Source: Pseudomonadota bacterium (GTDB lineage: Bacteria; Pseudomonadota; Alphaproteobacteria; Elsterales; Elsteraceae). From it: DNA of 6,191 nt. The notes beneath the pieces were generated by a model. That model had not been told where the DNA came from. It did not search any database and saw only the letters and a program-made list of their open reading frames with translations. A program made the position numbers and the translations under genes. This document shows positions 1-6,191 of the stretch, piece after piece (within the stretch, counting starts at the first letter, position 1; each line of letters starts with the position of its first letter). The stretch is from NCBI GenBank assembly GCA_016195115.1, contig JACQAI010000282.1:1-6191 (forward strand). The letters run 5' to 3'.

Positions 1-3
1 AAT

Positions 4-33
4 CCCTCCCCCGCGCGTCAGCGTGGGGGAGGG
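4..33. repeat. Intergenic hairpin, copy 1 (C-rich/G-rich palindrome)
   Basis: A near-perfect inverted repeat. The left arm at 4-16 begins CCCTCCCCC and the right arm at 21-33 ends GGGGGAGGG. The 13 pairs include one G-T wobble (13 with 24) and enclose a four-base loop, GTCA. No T-run follows the stem, so it is not a textbook intrinsic terminator, although it could stop or protect a transcript arriving from the left. It shares its outer arm sequence with a second hairpin at 91-133, which suggests a dispersed intergenic palindrome family. Such C-rich/G-rich palindromes are common between genes in GC-rich alphaproteobacteria. Confidence 0.6.
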
Positions 34-90
34 TAGGGTGGGGGCCCTGCATCGCAACGCGCACGGCCGTACGGCGCGGGTACGCCCCCG

Positions 91-133
91 CCCATCCCTC
101 CCCCATGCGCTTCGCGCACGGGGGAGGGATGGG
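91..133. repeat. Intergenic hairpin, copy 2 (20-bp stem)
   Basis: A long inverted repeat. The left arm at 91-110 (starts CCCATCCCTCCCCC) pairs with the right arm at 114-133 (ends GGGGGAGGGATGGG) around a three-base loop, TTC. Nineteen of 20 positions pair; the exception is A105 opposite C119. It has the same ATCCCTCCCCC outer arm as the hairpin at 4-33 but a different inner stem, as expected of members of one repeat family. It ends 65 bases before the transporter start, so it could be a terminator for an upstream gene, an RNA-stabilising element, or part of the 5' leader if transcription starts further left. Confidence 0.65.
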
Positions 134-134
134 A

Positions 135-163
135 TTGTGCTTGCCGAGGGATCGCGCTCTAAG
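135..163 (+). promoter_or_regulatory. Weak sigma70-like promoter candidate upstream of the MFS gene
   Basis: TTGTGC at 135-140 could serve as a -35 box. It is 17 bases from TCTAAG at 158-163, which matches the -10 consensus TATAAT at four of six positions. The site lies just after the second hairpin and about 35 bases before the transporter ATG, a sensible place for an operon promoter. The -35 match is poor (only TTG agrees), and such weak matches arise by chance, so this is only a candidate. No operator-like dyad was found beside it. Confidence 0.22.
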
Positions 164-198
164 ATCGGATCGGTCCTCTGAACCACCCATTCCCGGTC

Positions 199-1521
199 AT
201 GAAAACCCGTTTGCCGTTCTTCTACGGCTGGATCATCGTCGGCGTCGCGTTCGTCACCATGGGGGTGGCGGTCAACGCGCGCACCGCGTTCTCGCTGCTG
301 TTTCCGCCGATCCTCGATGAGTTCGGCTGGGAGCGCGGCGCCACCGCCGGCGCGTTCTCGTTTGGCTTCGTCATCTCGGCGATCGTCAGCCCGCTGTTCG
401 GCTGGCTGTTGGATCGCCGCGGCCCGCGCGTCGTGCTCGAGATCGGGGTCGTCGCCGTGGCGGCCGGGCAATTGCTTGCGACCGTGGCGACCGCGCCATG
501 GCATTTCTACCTGACCCTGGGCGTGCTGGTCGGTGTCGGCACCAGCTGTCTCGGCTTCTCGGGTCAGTCCCTCTATCTGCCGCGCTGGTTCGAGCGCCGC
601 CGCGGTCTCGCCATGAGCATCGCGTTCTCCGGCGTCGGCGTCGGCTCGATCGTGCTGCTGCCGGCGGCGCAGGTGCTGATCGACGCCTACGGCTGGCGGG
701 CCGCCTGCTGGGCGCTGGGCGGCCTCATGCTGGTCGCGATCGCGCCGCTCAATCTCCTGGTGCGCGCGCGGCCGAGCGATCTCGGGCTGCAACCCGACGG
801 CGATGCCGCGCCGCACGGCGCTGCCACGCGCAGCACGGCCAACATCGTCGATCCGGTATGGGCGGCGACCGACTGGACGCTCGGCCGGGCGGTGCGCACG
901 GCGCGCTTCTGGTGGATCGCGCTCGGCTATTTCGGCGCGCTGCACGCCTGGTACGCGGTGCAGGTGCACCAGACCAAATACCTGATCGAGATCGGCTTCG
1001 ATCCGATGACCGCGGCGTGGGCGCTCGGGCTCGTCAGCCTGGTCGCGATCCCCGGCCAGATCTGGCTCGGCCACCTGTCCGACCGCATCGGCCGCGAGTG
1101 GGTGTGGACGATCGGCTGCCTCGGCTTCGTGCTGTGCTACGTCGCGCTGCTGCTGCTGCGCGCCACGCCGAGCCTGCCGCTGCTCTACGCCATGGTGCTG
1201 GCCCAGGGCTTCCTTGGCTACGCCGTGACCTCGGTGTTCGGCGCCATCCCGGCGGAGATCTTCGAGGGCCGCCACTACGGCACGATCTTCGGCACCCTGA
1301 TGATGGCCTCGATCGGCGGCGGCGCGCTCGGCCCGTGGCTGACCGGCGCGCTGTACGACGTCACCGGGAGCTACGCGCCGGGCTGGTGGATCGCGCTCGG
1401 CGCCAGCGTGGTCGCGATCGCGGCGATCTGGCTCGCTGCGCCGGGCCGGGTCCGCGCGGTCGCCGGTCGCGTCCGCCGGCCACCGGATGGTAGAAAGGAC
1501 GAGGCCCCTCAGAAGACGTAG
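199..1521 (+). CDS. MFS transporter, monocarboxylate/oxalate-formate antiporter-like
   Basis: An inner-membrane secondary transporter of the major facilitator superfamily, 440 residues, the usual length. The N-terminus reads FFYGWIIVGVAF (7-18), typical of carboxylate-type MFS proteins, and leads into TM1. Motif A, the loop between TM2 and TM3, is visible as GWLLDRRGPR (68-77). Its counterpart in the second half is GHLSDRIGR (291-299). The hydrophobic segments are consistent with two six-helix halves. They are split by a polar central loop at about 190-235 that includes RPSDLGLQPDG. The tail after about 415 is basic and cytoplasmic. The start at 199 puts the first helix right at the N-terminus as in homologues, but no clear Shine-Dalgarno sequence precedes it. 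Only 19 bases separate its stop from the molybdenum hydroxylase, so it probably leads an operon and imports the substrate. The substrate cannot be read from sequence; an organic acid is a family-based guess. Confidence 0.88.
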   Translation: MKTRLPFFYGWIIVGVAFVTMGVAVNARTAFSLLFPPILDEFGWERGATAGAFSFGFVISAIVSPLFGWLLDRRGPRVVLEIGVVAVAAGQLLATVATAPWHFYLTLGVLVGVGTSCLGFSGQSLYLPRWFERRRGLAMSIAFSGVGVGSIVLLPAAQVLIDAYGWRAACWALGGLMLVAIAPLNLLVRARPSDLGLQPDGDAAPHGAATRSTANIVDPVWAATDWTLGRAVRTARFWWIALGYFGALHAWYAVQVHQTKYLIEIGFDPMTAAWALGLVSLVAIPGQIWLGHLSDRIGREWVWTIGCLGFVLCYVALLLLRATPSLPLLYAMVLAQGFLGYAVTSVFGAIPAEIFEGRHYGTIFGTLMMASIGGGALGPWLTGALYDVTGSYAPGWWIALGASVVAIAAIWLAAPGRVRAVAGRVRRPPDGRKDEAPQKT

Positions 1522-1540
1522 CGGCCGCGGAGTTCAGCCC

Positions 1541-3798
1541 ATGTCCAAGTTCGGTATCGGCCAGCCGGTCACGCGGTTCGAGGATCCCCGCCTGCTCAAG
1601 GGCGGTGGGCGCTTCCAAGACGACGTCAATCTGGCCGGCCAGGCCTATGCGGTGCTCGTGCGCTCGCCGCACGCCCACGCCACCATCCGGTCGATCGACA
1701 CCACGGCCGCGGCGGCGCTGCCGGGCGTGCTGGCGGTCTACACCGGCGCCGACTACGCGGCCGACGGGCTCGGCATGCCGAAGGCGACGCTGCCGCGCAA
1801 GAAGGCCGACGGCTCGCCGCTCTTTGCGCCGCAGCGGCCCGCGCTGGTCGCCGACCGCGTGCGCTATGTCGGCGACCCGGTCGCGCTGGTGGTCGCCGAG
1901 ACCGTGGCGCAGGCGAAAGACGCCGCCGAGCTGGTCGAGGTCGACTACGCGGCGCTGCCGTCGGTCACCGCGACCGATCAGGCGAGCCGGCCGGGCGCGC
2001 CGCCGGTGTGGGACGAGTGCCCCGACAACGTCTCCCACGTGTTCGAGCGCGGCGACAAGGCCAAGACCGAGGCCGCGTTCGCGCGCGCCGCCCGCATCGT
2101 GCGCCGGCGCTACGTCGTGACGCGCGTGCACGCGCAGTACATGGAGCCGCGCGGCGCGCTGGCGTCGTACGACCCCGGCGAGGAGCGCTTCACCCTGCAC
2201 GTCGACTGCCAGTACCCGCACCGGGTGCGCGGCATGCTGGCCAACGCCGTGTTCAAGATCCCCGAGAGCAAGCTGCGCGTGATCAGCGGCGACGTCGGCG
2301 GCGGCTTCGGCACCAAGGGCTGGCAGTACGTCGAGCACCGCCTGACCTTGTGGGCGGCGCGCAAGCTCGGCCGCCCGGTCAAGTGGACCTGCGAGCGCTC
2401 CGAGTCCGTGATGGCCGACGAGCACGGCCGCGACAATATCGGCGACATCGAGCTGGCGCTCGACGGTGACGGCAAATTTTTGGGCCTGCGGCTCCACATG
2501 CTGGCCAGCATCGGCGCCTATGTCGGCTCGGATCGCCAGCTCCTGACGCCGTTCGGCATGATCGGCACCGTGGTCGGCACCTACGTGATCCCGGCCGCCT
2601 ACGTCCACATCACCGCGGTGCTGTCGAACACCAACCCGACCGCGCCCTATCGCGGCGCCGGCCGGCCCGAGGCCATCTATTTGATCGAGCGGCTGATCGA
2701 CGACGCCGCGCGCGAGCTCGGCCGCGACCCGATCGCGTGGCGGCGCGCCAACCTGATCGCGCCCTCGGCGATGCCCTACCAGACCCCGCTCGGGCCCAAC
2801 TACGACTGCGGCGAGTTCGAGCACAACCTCGACGCCGCGCTCGCGCTCGCCGACCACGCCGGCTTCGCGGCGCGGCGCGCCGCTGCGGCCAAGCGCGGCA
2901 TGCTGCGCGGCCTCGGCATCGCCAGCGCCATCGAGCAGGCCGCCGGCGCCACGAGACCCTGTTCAAGCAGATCCTGCACGAGCGGCTCGGCCTCGAGCCC
3001 GCGACCGTGCAGTTCATCGACGGCGACACCGACCGGGTCGCGTTCGGCATGGGGACCAACGGCTCGCGCTCGACCGTGCTCGGCGGCTCGGCGCTCTACC
3101 TTGCCGCCGACAAGGTGATCGCCAAGGGCAAGACCTTGGCGGCGCATCTCCTGGAGGCGGCCGTCGCGGACATCGAGTTCGCCGACGGCCGGTTCTCGAT
3201 CGCCGGCACCGACCGCGGCCTGACCCTGAAGGAGGTCGCGACCGCGATGTTCCAGCCGGCGAAACTGCCGCCCGGCCTCGAGCCGGGCCTCTACGAAAAC
3301 GCCACCTACAAGGCGTCGCACGACACCTACCCGAACGGCTGCCACGCCTGCGAGGTCGAGATCGATCCGGAAAGCGGCGCCGTCACGCTGCAGAACTACG
3401 TCGTGGTCGACGACGTCGGCACGGTGATCAATCCCCTGACCCTGAAGGGCCAGATCCATGGCGGCGTCGTCCAGGGCATCGGCCAGATCCTGATGGAGCA
3501 GGTGGTGTGGGATCCGAAGTCGGGCCAGCTGCTGTCGGGCACCTTGATGGACTACAGCGTGCCGCGCGCCGACGATCTGTGCGACGTCGTGATCAAGAGC
3601 CACGCGGTGCCGACCAAGTTCAATCCGCTGGGCGCCAAGGGCGCCGGCGAGGCCGGTACGGTCGGCGCGCTGCCGGCGCTGATGAACGCGATCATGGACG
3701 CGCTGGCGCCGGTCGGCGTGCGCGCGCTCGACATGCCGGCGACCAGCGAGCGCGTCTGGCGCGCCATCCGCGACGCCCAAGCCAAGCGCGCCGGCTGA
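1541..3798 (+). pseudogene. Xanthine dehydrogenase/CoxL-like molybdopterin-binding subunit, broken by internal deletion and frameshift
   Basis: Large subunit of a molybdenum hydroxylase (xanthine oxidase family), which carries the Mo-pterin cofactor and hydroxylates its substrate with water-derived oxygen. The ATG at 1541 follows GGAG (1529-1532) by eight bases and begins the family's usual N-terminus (IGQPVTRFEDPRLLKGGGRF). An in-frame start at 1487 would overlap the MFS gene and adds unlike residues. The a/b hammerhead domain covers about residues 15-130. Then come the Mo-binding motif DVGGGFGTK (251-259) and the active-site loop PYRGAGRPE (369-377). This form lacks the cysteine of true CO dehydrogenases (AYRCSFR). 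The first frame runs well to EQAAGA at about 2950. Homology resumes one frame over at HETLFKQIL (from 2950) and continues to TGA at 3798, including GAKGAGEAG with the catalytic Glu codon at 3649-3651. About 28-30 family residues, including the GQG turn before HET, are missing. In the first frame translation would end at 3118 after some 55 unrelated residues. No CoxM or CoxS partner is in the window. Confidence 0.85.
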
Positions 3799-3806
3799 CG
3801 GCGCGC
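3786..3806 (+). other. Short GC hairpin across the stop codon of the molybdenum hydroxylase gene
   Basis: GCGCGCC at 3786-3792 is the exact complement of GGCGCGC at 3800-3806, giving a seven-pair all-GC stem whose loop (3793-3799) holds the TGA stop. No T-run follows, so it is not a convincing terminator. It could slow ribosomes or give partial read-through control before the dioxygenase gene. In sequence this GC-rich a stem of this length can easily be chance. Confidence 0.25.
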
Positions 3807-3844
3807 GTGCTACTTTCGGGACGTCACAGGTAGGGGCGCATCGC

Positions 3845-4693
3845 ATGATCGACGTCAGGCCGCTGTCGGGCTCGATCGGCGCCGAGATTCGCGGCGTCGA
3901 CCTAGCGGCCGAGCTTGGCCAGGAGGCGTTCGCCGAGATCCACGCCGCCTTTCTCGCCCATCAGGTCGTCGCGTTTCCCGACCAGCGCTTGACGCCGCAA
4001 CAGCAGATCGCTTTCGCACGGCGCTTCGGCAGGGTCATGACCGACCCGTTCGTCAAGAGCCCCGAGGACCTGCCCGAGCTCATGGTCGTGATCAAGGAGA
4101 AGGATGAGGAGCTGGCGTTCGGCGAGGGCTGGCATTCCGACAACTCCTATCTCGGGAAGCCGCCGCTGGGTTCGTTCCTCTACGCCCTCGAGGTGCCGCC
4201 GGTGGGCGGCGACACCTTGTTCGCCAACCAGTATCTCGCCTACGAGACCCTGTCGCCGGGACTGCGCCGCGTGCTCGATGGCCTCAAGGCGGTGCACAAT
4301 CCGCGCGCCTACAACAAGGCGATCGAGACCGACAATTTCGGCGCGCAGCGCACCATGAAGCTGCGCAACGACGCTGCGATGGACGCGGCGACGAGAATTG
4401 TCACCGAACATCCTGTCGTGCGCACCCACCCCGACACCGGGCGCAAGGCGCTCTACGTCAATTCCGCCTACACGGTACGCTTCAGCGGCTGGACCGAGGA
4501 CGAGAGCCGCGGTCTGCTCGAGCATCTGTGGCGCCACGCGGTGCGTCCGGAGTTCACCTGCCGTTATCGCTGGCGCGCCGATACGCTGCTGCTGTGGGAC
4601 AATCGCTGCGTCATGCACCACCCGATCAACGATTATCACGGCCACCGCCGCGTCATGCACCGCGTCACCGCCGAAGGCGACCGCCCGATCTGA
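3845..4693 (+). CDS. TauD/TfdA family Fe(II)/2-oxoglutarate-dependent dioxygenase, intact
   Basis: A cytosolic non-haem iron oxygenase that couples oxidative decarboxylation of 2-oxoglutarate to succinate with hydroxylation of a substrate; in TauD this releases sulfite from taurine. At 282 residues it is full length for the family. The N-terminal signature is PLSGSIGAEIRGVDL (6-20). The iron ligands are visible as the HxD pair His97/Asp99 (in GWHSDNSY) and the distal His258 in WDNRCVMHH. Arg273 in RRVMHRVT lies 15 residues further on and should bind 2-oxoglutarate. Thr124 in GGDTLF matches the second 2OG contact of TauD. AGGGG at 3832-3836, eight bases before ATG, supports the start. It lies 46 bases after the molybdenum hydroxylase and is probably in the same operon. 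Substrate-side residues do not identify the substrate: sulfonates, aryloxyacids, sulfate esters and carnitine-like compounds are all possible. Confidence 0.9.
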   Translation: MIDVRPLSGSIGAEIRGVDLAAELGQEAFAEIHAAFLAHQVVAFPDQRLTPQQQIAFARRFGRVMTDPFVKSPEDLPELMVVIKEKDEELAFGEGWHSDNSYLGKPPLGSFLYALEVPPVGGDTLFANQYLAYETLSPGLRRVLDGLKAVHNPRAYNKAIETDNFGAQRTMKLRNDAAMDAATRIVTEHPVVRTHPDTGRKALYVNSAYTVRFSGWTEDESRGLLEHLWRHAVRPEFTCRYRWRADTLLLWDNRCVMHHPINDYHGHRRVMHRVTAEGDRPI

Positions 4694-4721
4694 CCTCCCT
4701 CGCCTGGCTCGCTGCGCTCGG

Positions 4722-5593
4722 CTATACCGCTGCCTCGACCGGCGCTTCGGCCATGATCGGCAGCTCGCCCTCGAGCGTGGTGCGGTACATCGTGCGGATG
4801 TGGGCTTCGTCGTCGAAGCCGGTGGCGCGATGCTGGGTGCAGCGGTTGTCCCATAGGATCGCGTCGCCGACCCGCCACTGGTGCCGGTAGATGAAGCGCG
4901 GCTGCTGGGCGAATTCCTGCAGCTCGGCGATCAGCGCGCGGCCCTCGTCGGCCGGCAGGCCGTCGACGTCGCACGCCCAGCGGCCGAGATAGAGCGCAAC
5001 GCGGCCGCTGTGCGGATGGCGACGCGCCAGCGGGTGATGGACGTCGGGGCGCGCGCGCCGCTGCGCCTCGGTCAAGGCGGGCAGCAGCGGGTAGTGCACG
5101 TTGTGCAGCGCGACGCGGCTGAAGCGCGCGCGCCGGCCTTGGATGCGCCGCCTGGTCGTCGCGGGCAGCCCTCGTAGACGCTGCACATGTCGACGAACAG
5201 CGTATCGCCGCGCACCGGCGGCACCTCGACAGCGTAGAGCAACGAGCCGCCGTTGGGAATCGTCTTGTCCTCGCCGTCGGTATGAAAACCCTCGCCGGCG
5301 CGCTTCAGGCCGAACGGCTTGCCGTCCTTGGTCGCGTTCGACACCACGAAGACCTCGGGATGGTCGGCGAGGTTGATGTTGGGCGGCTCCATGACGTGCA
5401 GCGGCCCGAACCGGCGCGTGAACGCGATCTGCTGCCGGGGCTCGAGCGCGAGGCCGCGGAACAACAGGATGCCGTGGCGATACCAGGCCGCCTCGACCGC
5501 CGCGAAGCCGGCGTCGTCGAGCGCCAGATCGGGCGGCGCGTCGATCACCTCGGCACCGAACTTAGGCTGCAGCGGGCGGAACGACACGGTCAT
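4722..5593 (-). pseudogene. Second TauD/TfdA family dioxygenase, apparent one-base frameshift
   Basis: A Fe(II)/2-oxoglutarate dioxygenase in two frames. The ATG at 5593 follows GAGGAG (plus-strand 5602-5607) by eight bases. The first frame encodes MTVSFRPLQPKFGAEV and then the HxD iron ligands His104/Asp106 in GFHTDGEDK. It continues with YAVEVPPVRGDTLF (Thr131) up to VYEG, residue 142. Homology continues in the next frame from LPATTRRRIQG (codon at 5168-5166). That frame includes the distal His255 in WDNRCTQH and Arg271 in RTMYRTT, and it stops at 4722. Restoring one base near 5168 gives a normal 290-residue enzyme, so all catalytic residues survive but in separate frames. As written, the first frame ends at 5072 after 31 unrelated residues. 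It lies 20 bases after the small secreted-protein gene and converges on the intact dioxygenase. A sequencing error in the CCC/GGG context is as likely as a true pseudogene. Confidence 0.85.
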
Positions 5594-5613
5594 GGCGCCG
5601 GCTCCTCGCGCGC

Positions 5614-5865
5614 CTACTTGTCGACGAAGATCGGGCAATTGTCGGTCACCGCGACGGTATACGTCGTCTGCACCGTGCCGCCGCAGCGGTAGTAGCAAAT
5701 GCGGTCGTTGCCGACGACCTTGGAGTTGTAGTGAAAGCAGCGCGCCGCGAGCTGGACGCCGGGCGTTCGCGGCGCCGGCGGCGCGGTCTCGTCGCCGGTC
5801 GGCGCGGCGGCGAGCAGCACGACCGACAGCGCGAACAGGGGCAGCGGTGACATGCCCTCTCGCAT
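5614..5865 (-). CDS. Small putative secreted protein with four cysteines, unknown function
   Basis: I do not recognise this 83-residue protein. The N-terminus (MREGMSPLPLFALSVVLLAAAP) looks like a signal peptide, with likely cleavage after the AAA near residue 21 and a Pro/Thr-rich linker at 22-36. No lipobox cysteine is present. The mature part is short and polar with cysteines at 43, 57, 61 and 77, enough for two disulfides in a periplasmic domain, and it has many Tyr and Thr. The start is uncertain: ATG at 5865 supplies an arginine before the hydrophobic core, while ATG at 5853 (Met5) is also possible. Neither has a well-placed Shine-Dalgarno sequence. It sits 20 bases upstream of the second dioxygenase on the same strand, and 46 bases after the TauE-like gene, so co-transcription is likely. 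The signal peptide plus ordered cysteines argue that it is a real gene. Confidence 0.6.
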   Translation of the reverse strand: MREGMSPLPLFALSVVLLAAAPTGDETAPPAPRTPGVQLAARCFHYNSKVVGNDRICYYRCGGTVQTTYTVAVTDNCPIFVDK

Positions 5866-5911
5866 AGCACAATCGCCCGGTGGCGGCGAGCGCGCGGCGT
5901 TGTTTTGCGAA

Positions 5912-6191
5912 CTAGGCGCGCAGTCCCTGCACGATCAGGAAGCCGCCGCCGAGGATGACGACGGCGTCGAGGATGCCGGCGTGGGCGGCGAGCGAGAGCC
6001 GGTTGGTCAAGCGCTTGGCGATGAACGCGCCCGGCGTCGCGGCGACGCCGATCAGCAGCGCCATCAGCCAGGCCGCCGGCGGCAGCGCGCCGGCGCCCTG
6101 GAACACCGCGACCTTGAGCAGCCCCAGGACCACCGAGATGCCGGCGTCGGTCGCGACCACGGCGCGGCCGCTGAGGCCGGCGGCGAGCAGG
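5912..6191 (-). CDS. TauE/SafE family membrane permease, C-terminal part (cut by the window edge)
   Basis: The last 93 or so residues of an integral membrane protein. The frame is open to the right edge with no stop, so the start lies outside the window; the in-frame GTG at 6160 is internal. The segment contains LSGRAVVATDAGISVVLGLLKVAVF-type hydrophobic sequence, and a second hydrophobic helix (WLMALLIGVAATPGAFIAKRL). The end is NRLS followed by a final hydrophobic helix closing in VQGLRA. This helix-basic loop-helix ending (GxxxAKRLxxRLS) is characteristic of the C-terminal repeat of TauE/SafE (DUF81) permeases, which export sulfite, sulfoacetate or related anions in characterised cases. 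With two TauD-like genes nearby, sulfite export is plausible but unproven. The call rests on pattern recognition of a fragment; another small permease family cannot be excluded. Confidence 0.65.
   Translation of the reverse strand, partial: LLAAGLSGRAVVATDAGISVVLGLLKVAVFQGAGALPPAAWLMALLIGVAATPGAFIAKRLTNRLSLAAHAGILDAVVILGGGFLIVQGLRA

Noticed and set aside
1..198. CRISPR array or tandem repeat in the left intergenic region
   Set aside because: Only two related hairpins are present; they differ in length and core sequence and lack regular spacers.
498..1493. Plus-strand open frame of 331 codons inside the transporter gene in another frame
   Set aside because: Arg/Ala/Pro-rich translation without hydrophobic segments; a frame shadow of the MFS gene.
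1487..1540. Upstream ATG at 1487 as the start of the molybdenum hydroxylase
   Set aside because: It overlaps the MFS gene, adds a basic stretch not seen in the family, and lacks a ribosome site as good as the GGAG eight bases before 1541.
1361..2857. Long open frame of 498 codons on the minus strand opposite the molybdenum hydroxylase
   Set aside because: Its translation is Ala/Arg/Gly/Val/Asp-rich low-information sequence without domain motifs, and it lies opposite a clearly homologous protein. Long antisense frames are expected in DNA with such high GC at third positions.
2800..3846. Minus-strand open frame of 348 codons over the 3' half of the molybdenum hydroxylase and the gap after it
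   Set aside because: Same antisense shadow pattern; it contains no recognisable motif and overlaps the conserved C-terminal domain.
3902..4660. Minus-strand open frame of 252 codons opposite the first dioxygenase
   Set aside because: The plus strand has the complete iron and 2-oxoglutarate binding residues in one frame; the antisense product shows no family features.
4694..4721. Bidirectional terminator between the two convergent dioxygenase genes
   Set aside because: The 28 bases contain no inverted repeat longer than about three pairs and no T-run.
5160..5175. Programmed ribosomal frameshift in the second dioxygenase
   Set aside because: No slippery heptamer or downstream pseudoknot is evident, and TauD-type enzymes are not known to use frameshifting. 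A base deletion or read error is simpler.

Overview
This is a strongly GC-rich stretch with heavy G/C use at third codon positions and tight gene spacing. It has the look of an alphaproteobacterial chromosome (soil or aquatic, Rhizobiales/Rhodospirillales-like). That placement is inferred from protein style and from the C-rich/G-rich intergenic palindromes; no marker gene is present.

Layout. Positions 1-198 hold no gene but two related hairpin elements and a weak promoter candidate. Three plus-strand genes follow with short gaps: a 12-helix MFS transporter (199-1521), a large xanthine dehydrogenase/CoxL-like molybdopterin-binding subunit (1541-3798), and a complete TauD/TfdA-type Fe(II)/2-oxoglutarate dioxygenase (3845-4693). 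Meeting them tail to tail, 28 bases away, is a minus-strand group. Read from the right it is the C-terminal end of a TauE/SafE-type membrane permease (cut by the window edge, 5912-6191), a small secreted four-cysteine protein (5614-5865), and a second TauD/TfdA dioxygenase (4722-5593).

Two of the six genes are broken as written. The molybdenum hydroxylase changes frame near 2950, and about 28-30 conserved residues are missing there, so it is an internal deletion and not a simple one-base slip. The second dioxygenase has what looks like one missing base near 5168. Either the locus is decaying or the assembly has errors. In both genes the sequence on each side of the lesion is well conserved, so the event is recent or artefactual.

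Functional picture (inference). A carboxylate-type MFS importer, a molybdenum hydroxylase subunit and an iron/2OG oxygenase in one probable operon suggest uptake and oxidative breakdown of a small organic acid, aromatic or heterocyclic compound. The TauE-like permease near two TauD-like enzymes would also fit organosulfonate use, where TauD-type desulfonation releases sulfite and TauE-type proteins export it. Both families are too broad to settle this. I see no convincing wholly novel system; the most notable points are the two gene lesions, the molybdenum hydroxylase large subunit without its usual FAD and iron-sulfur partners, and the paired upstream hairpins.
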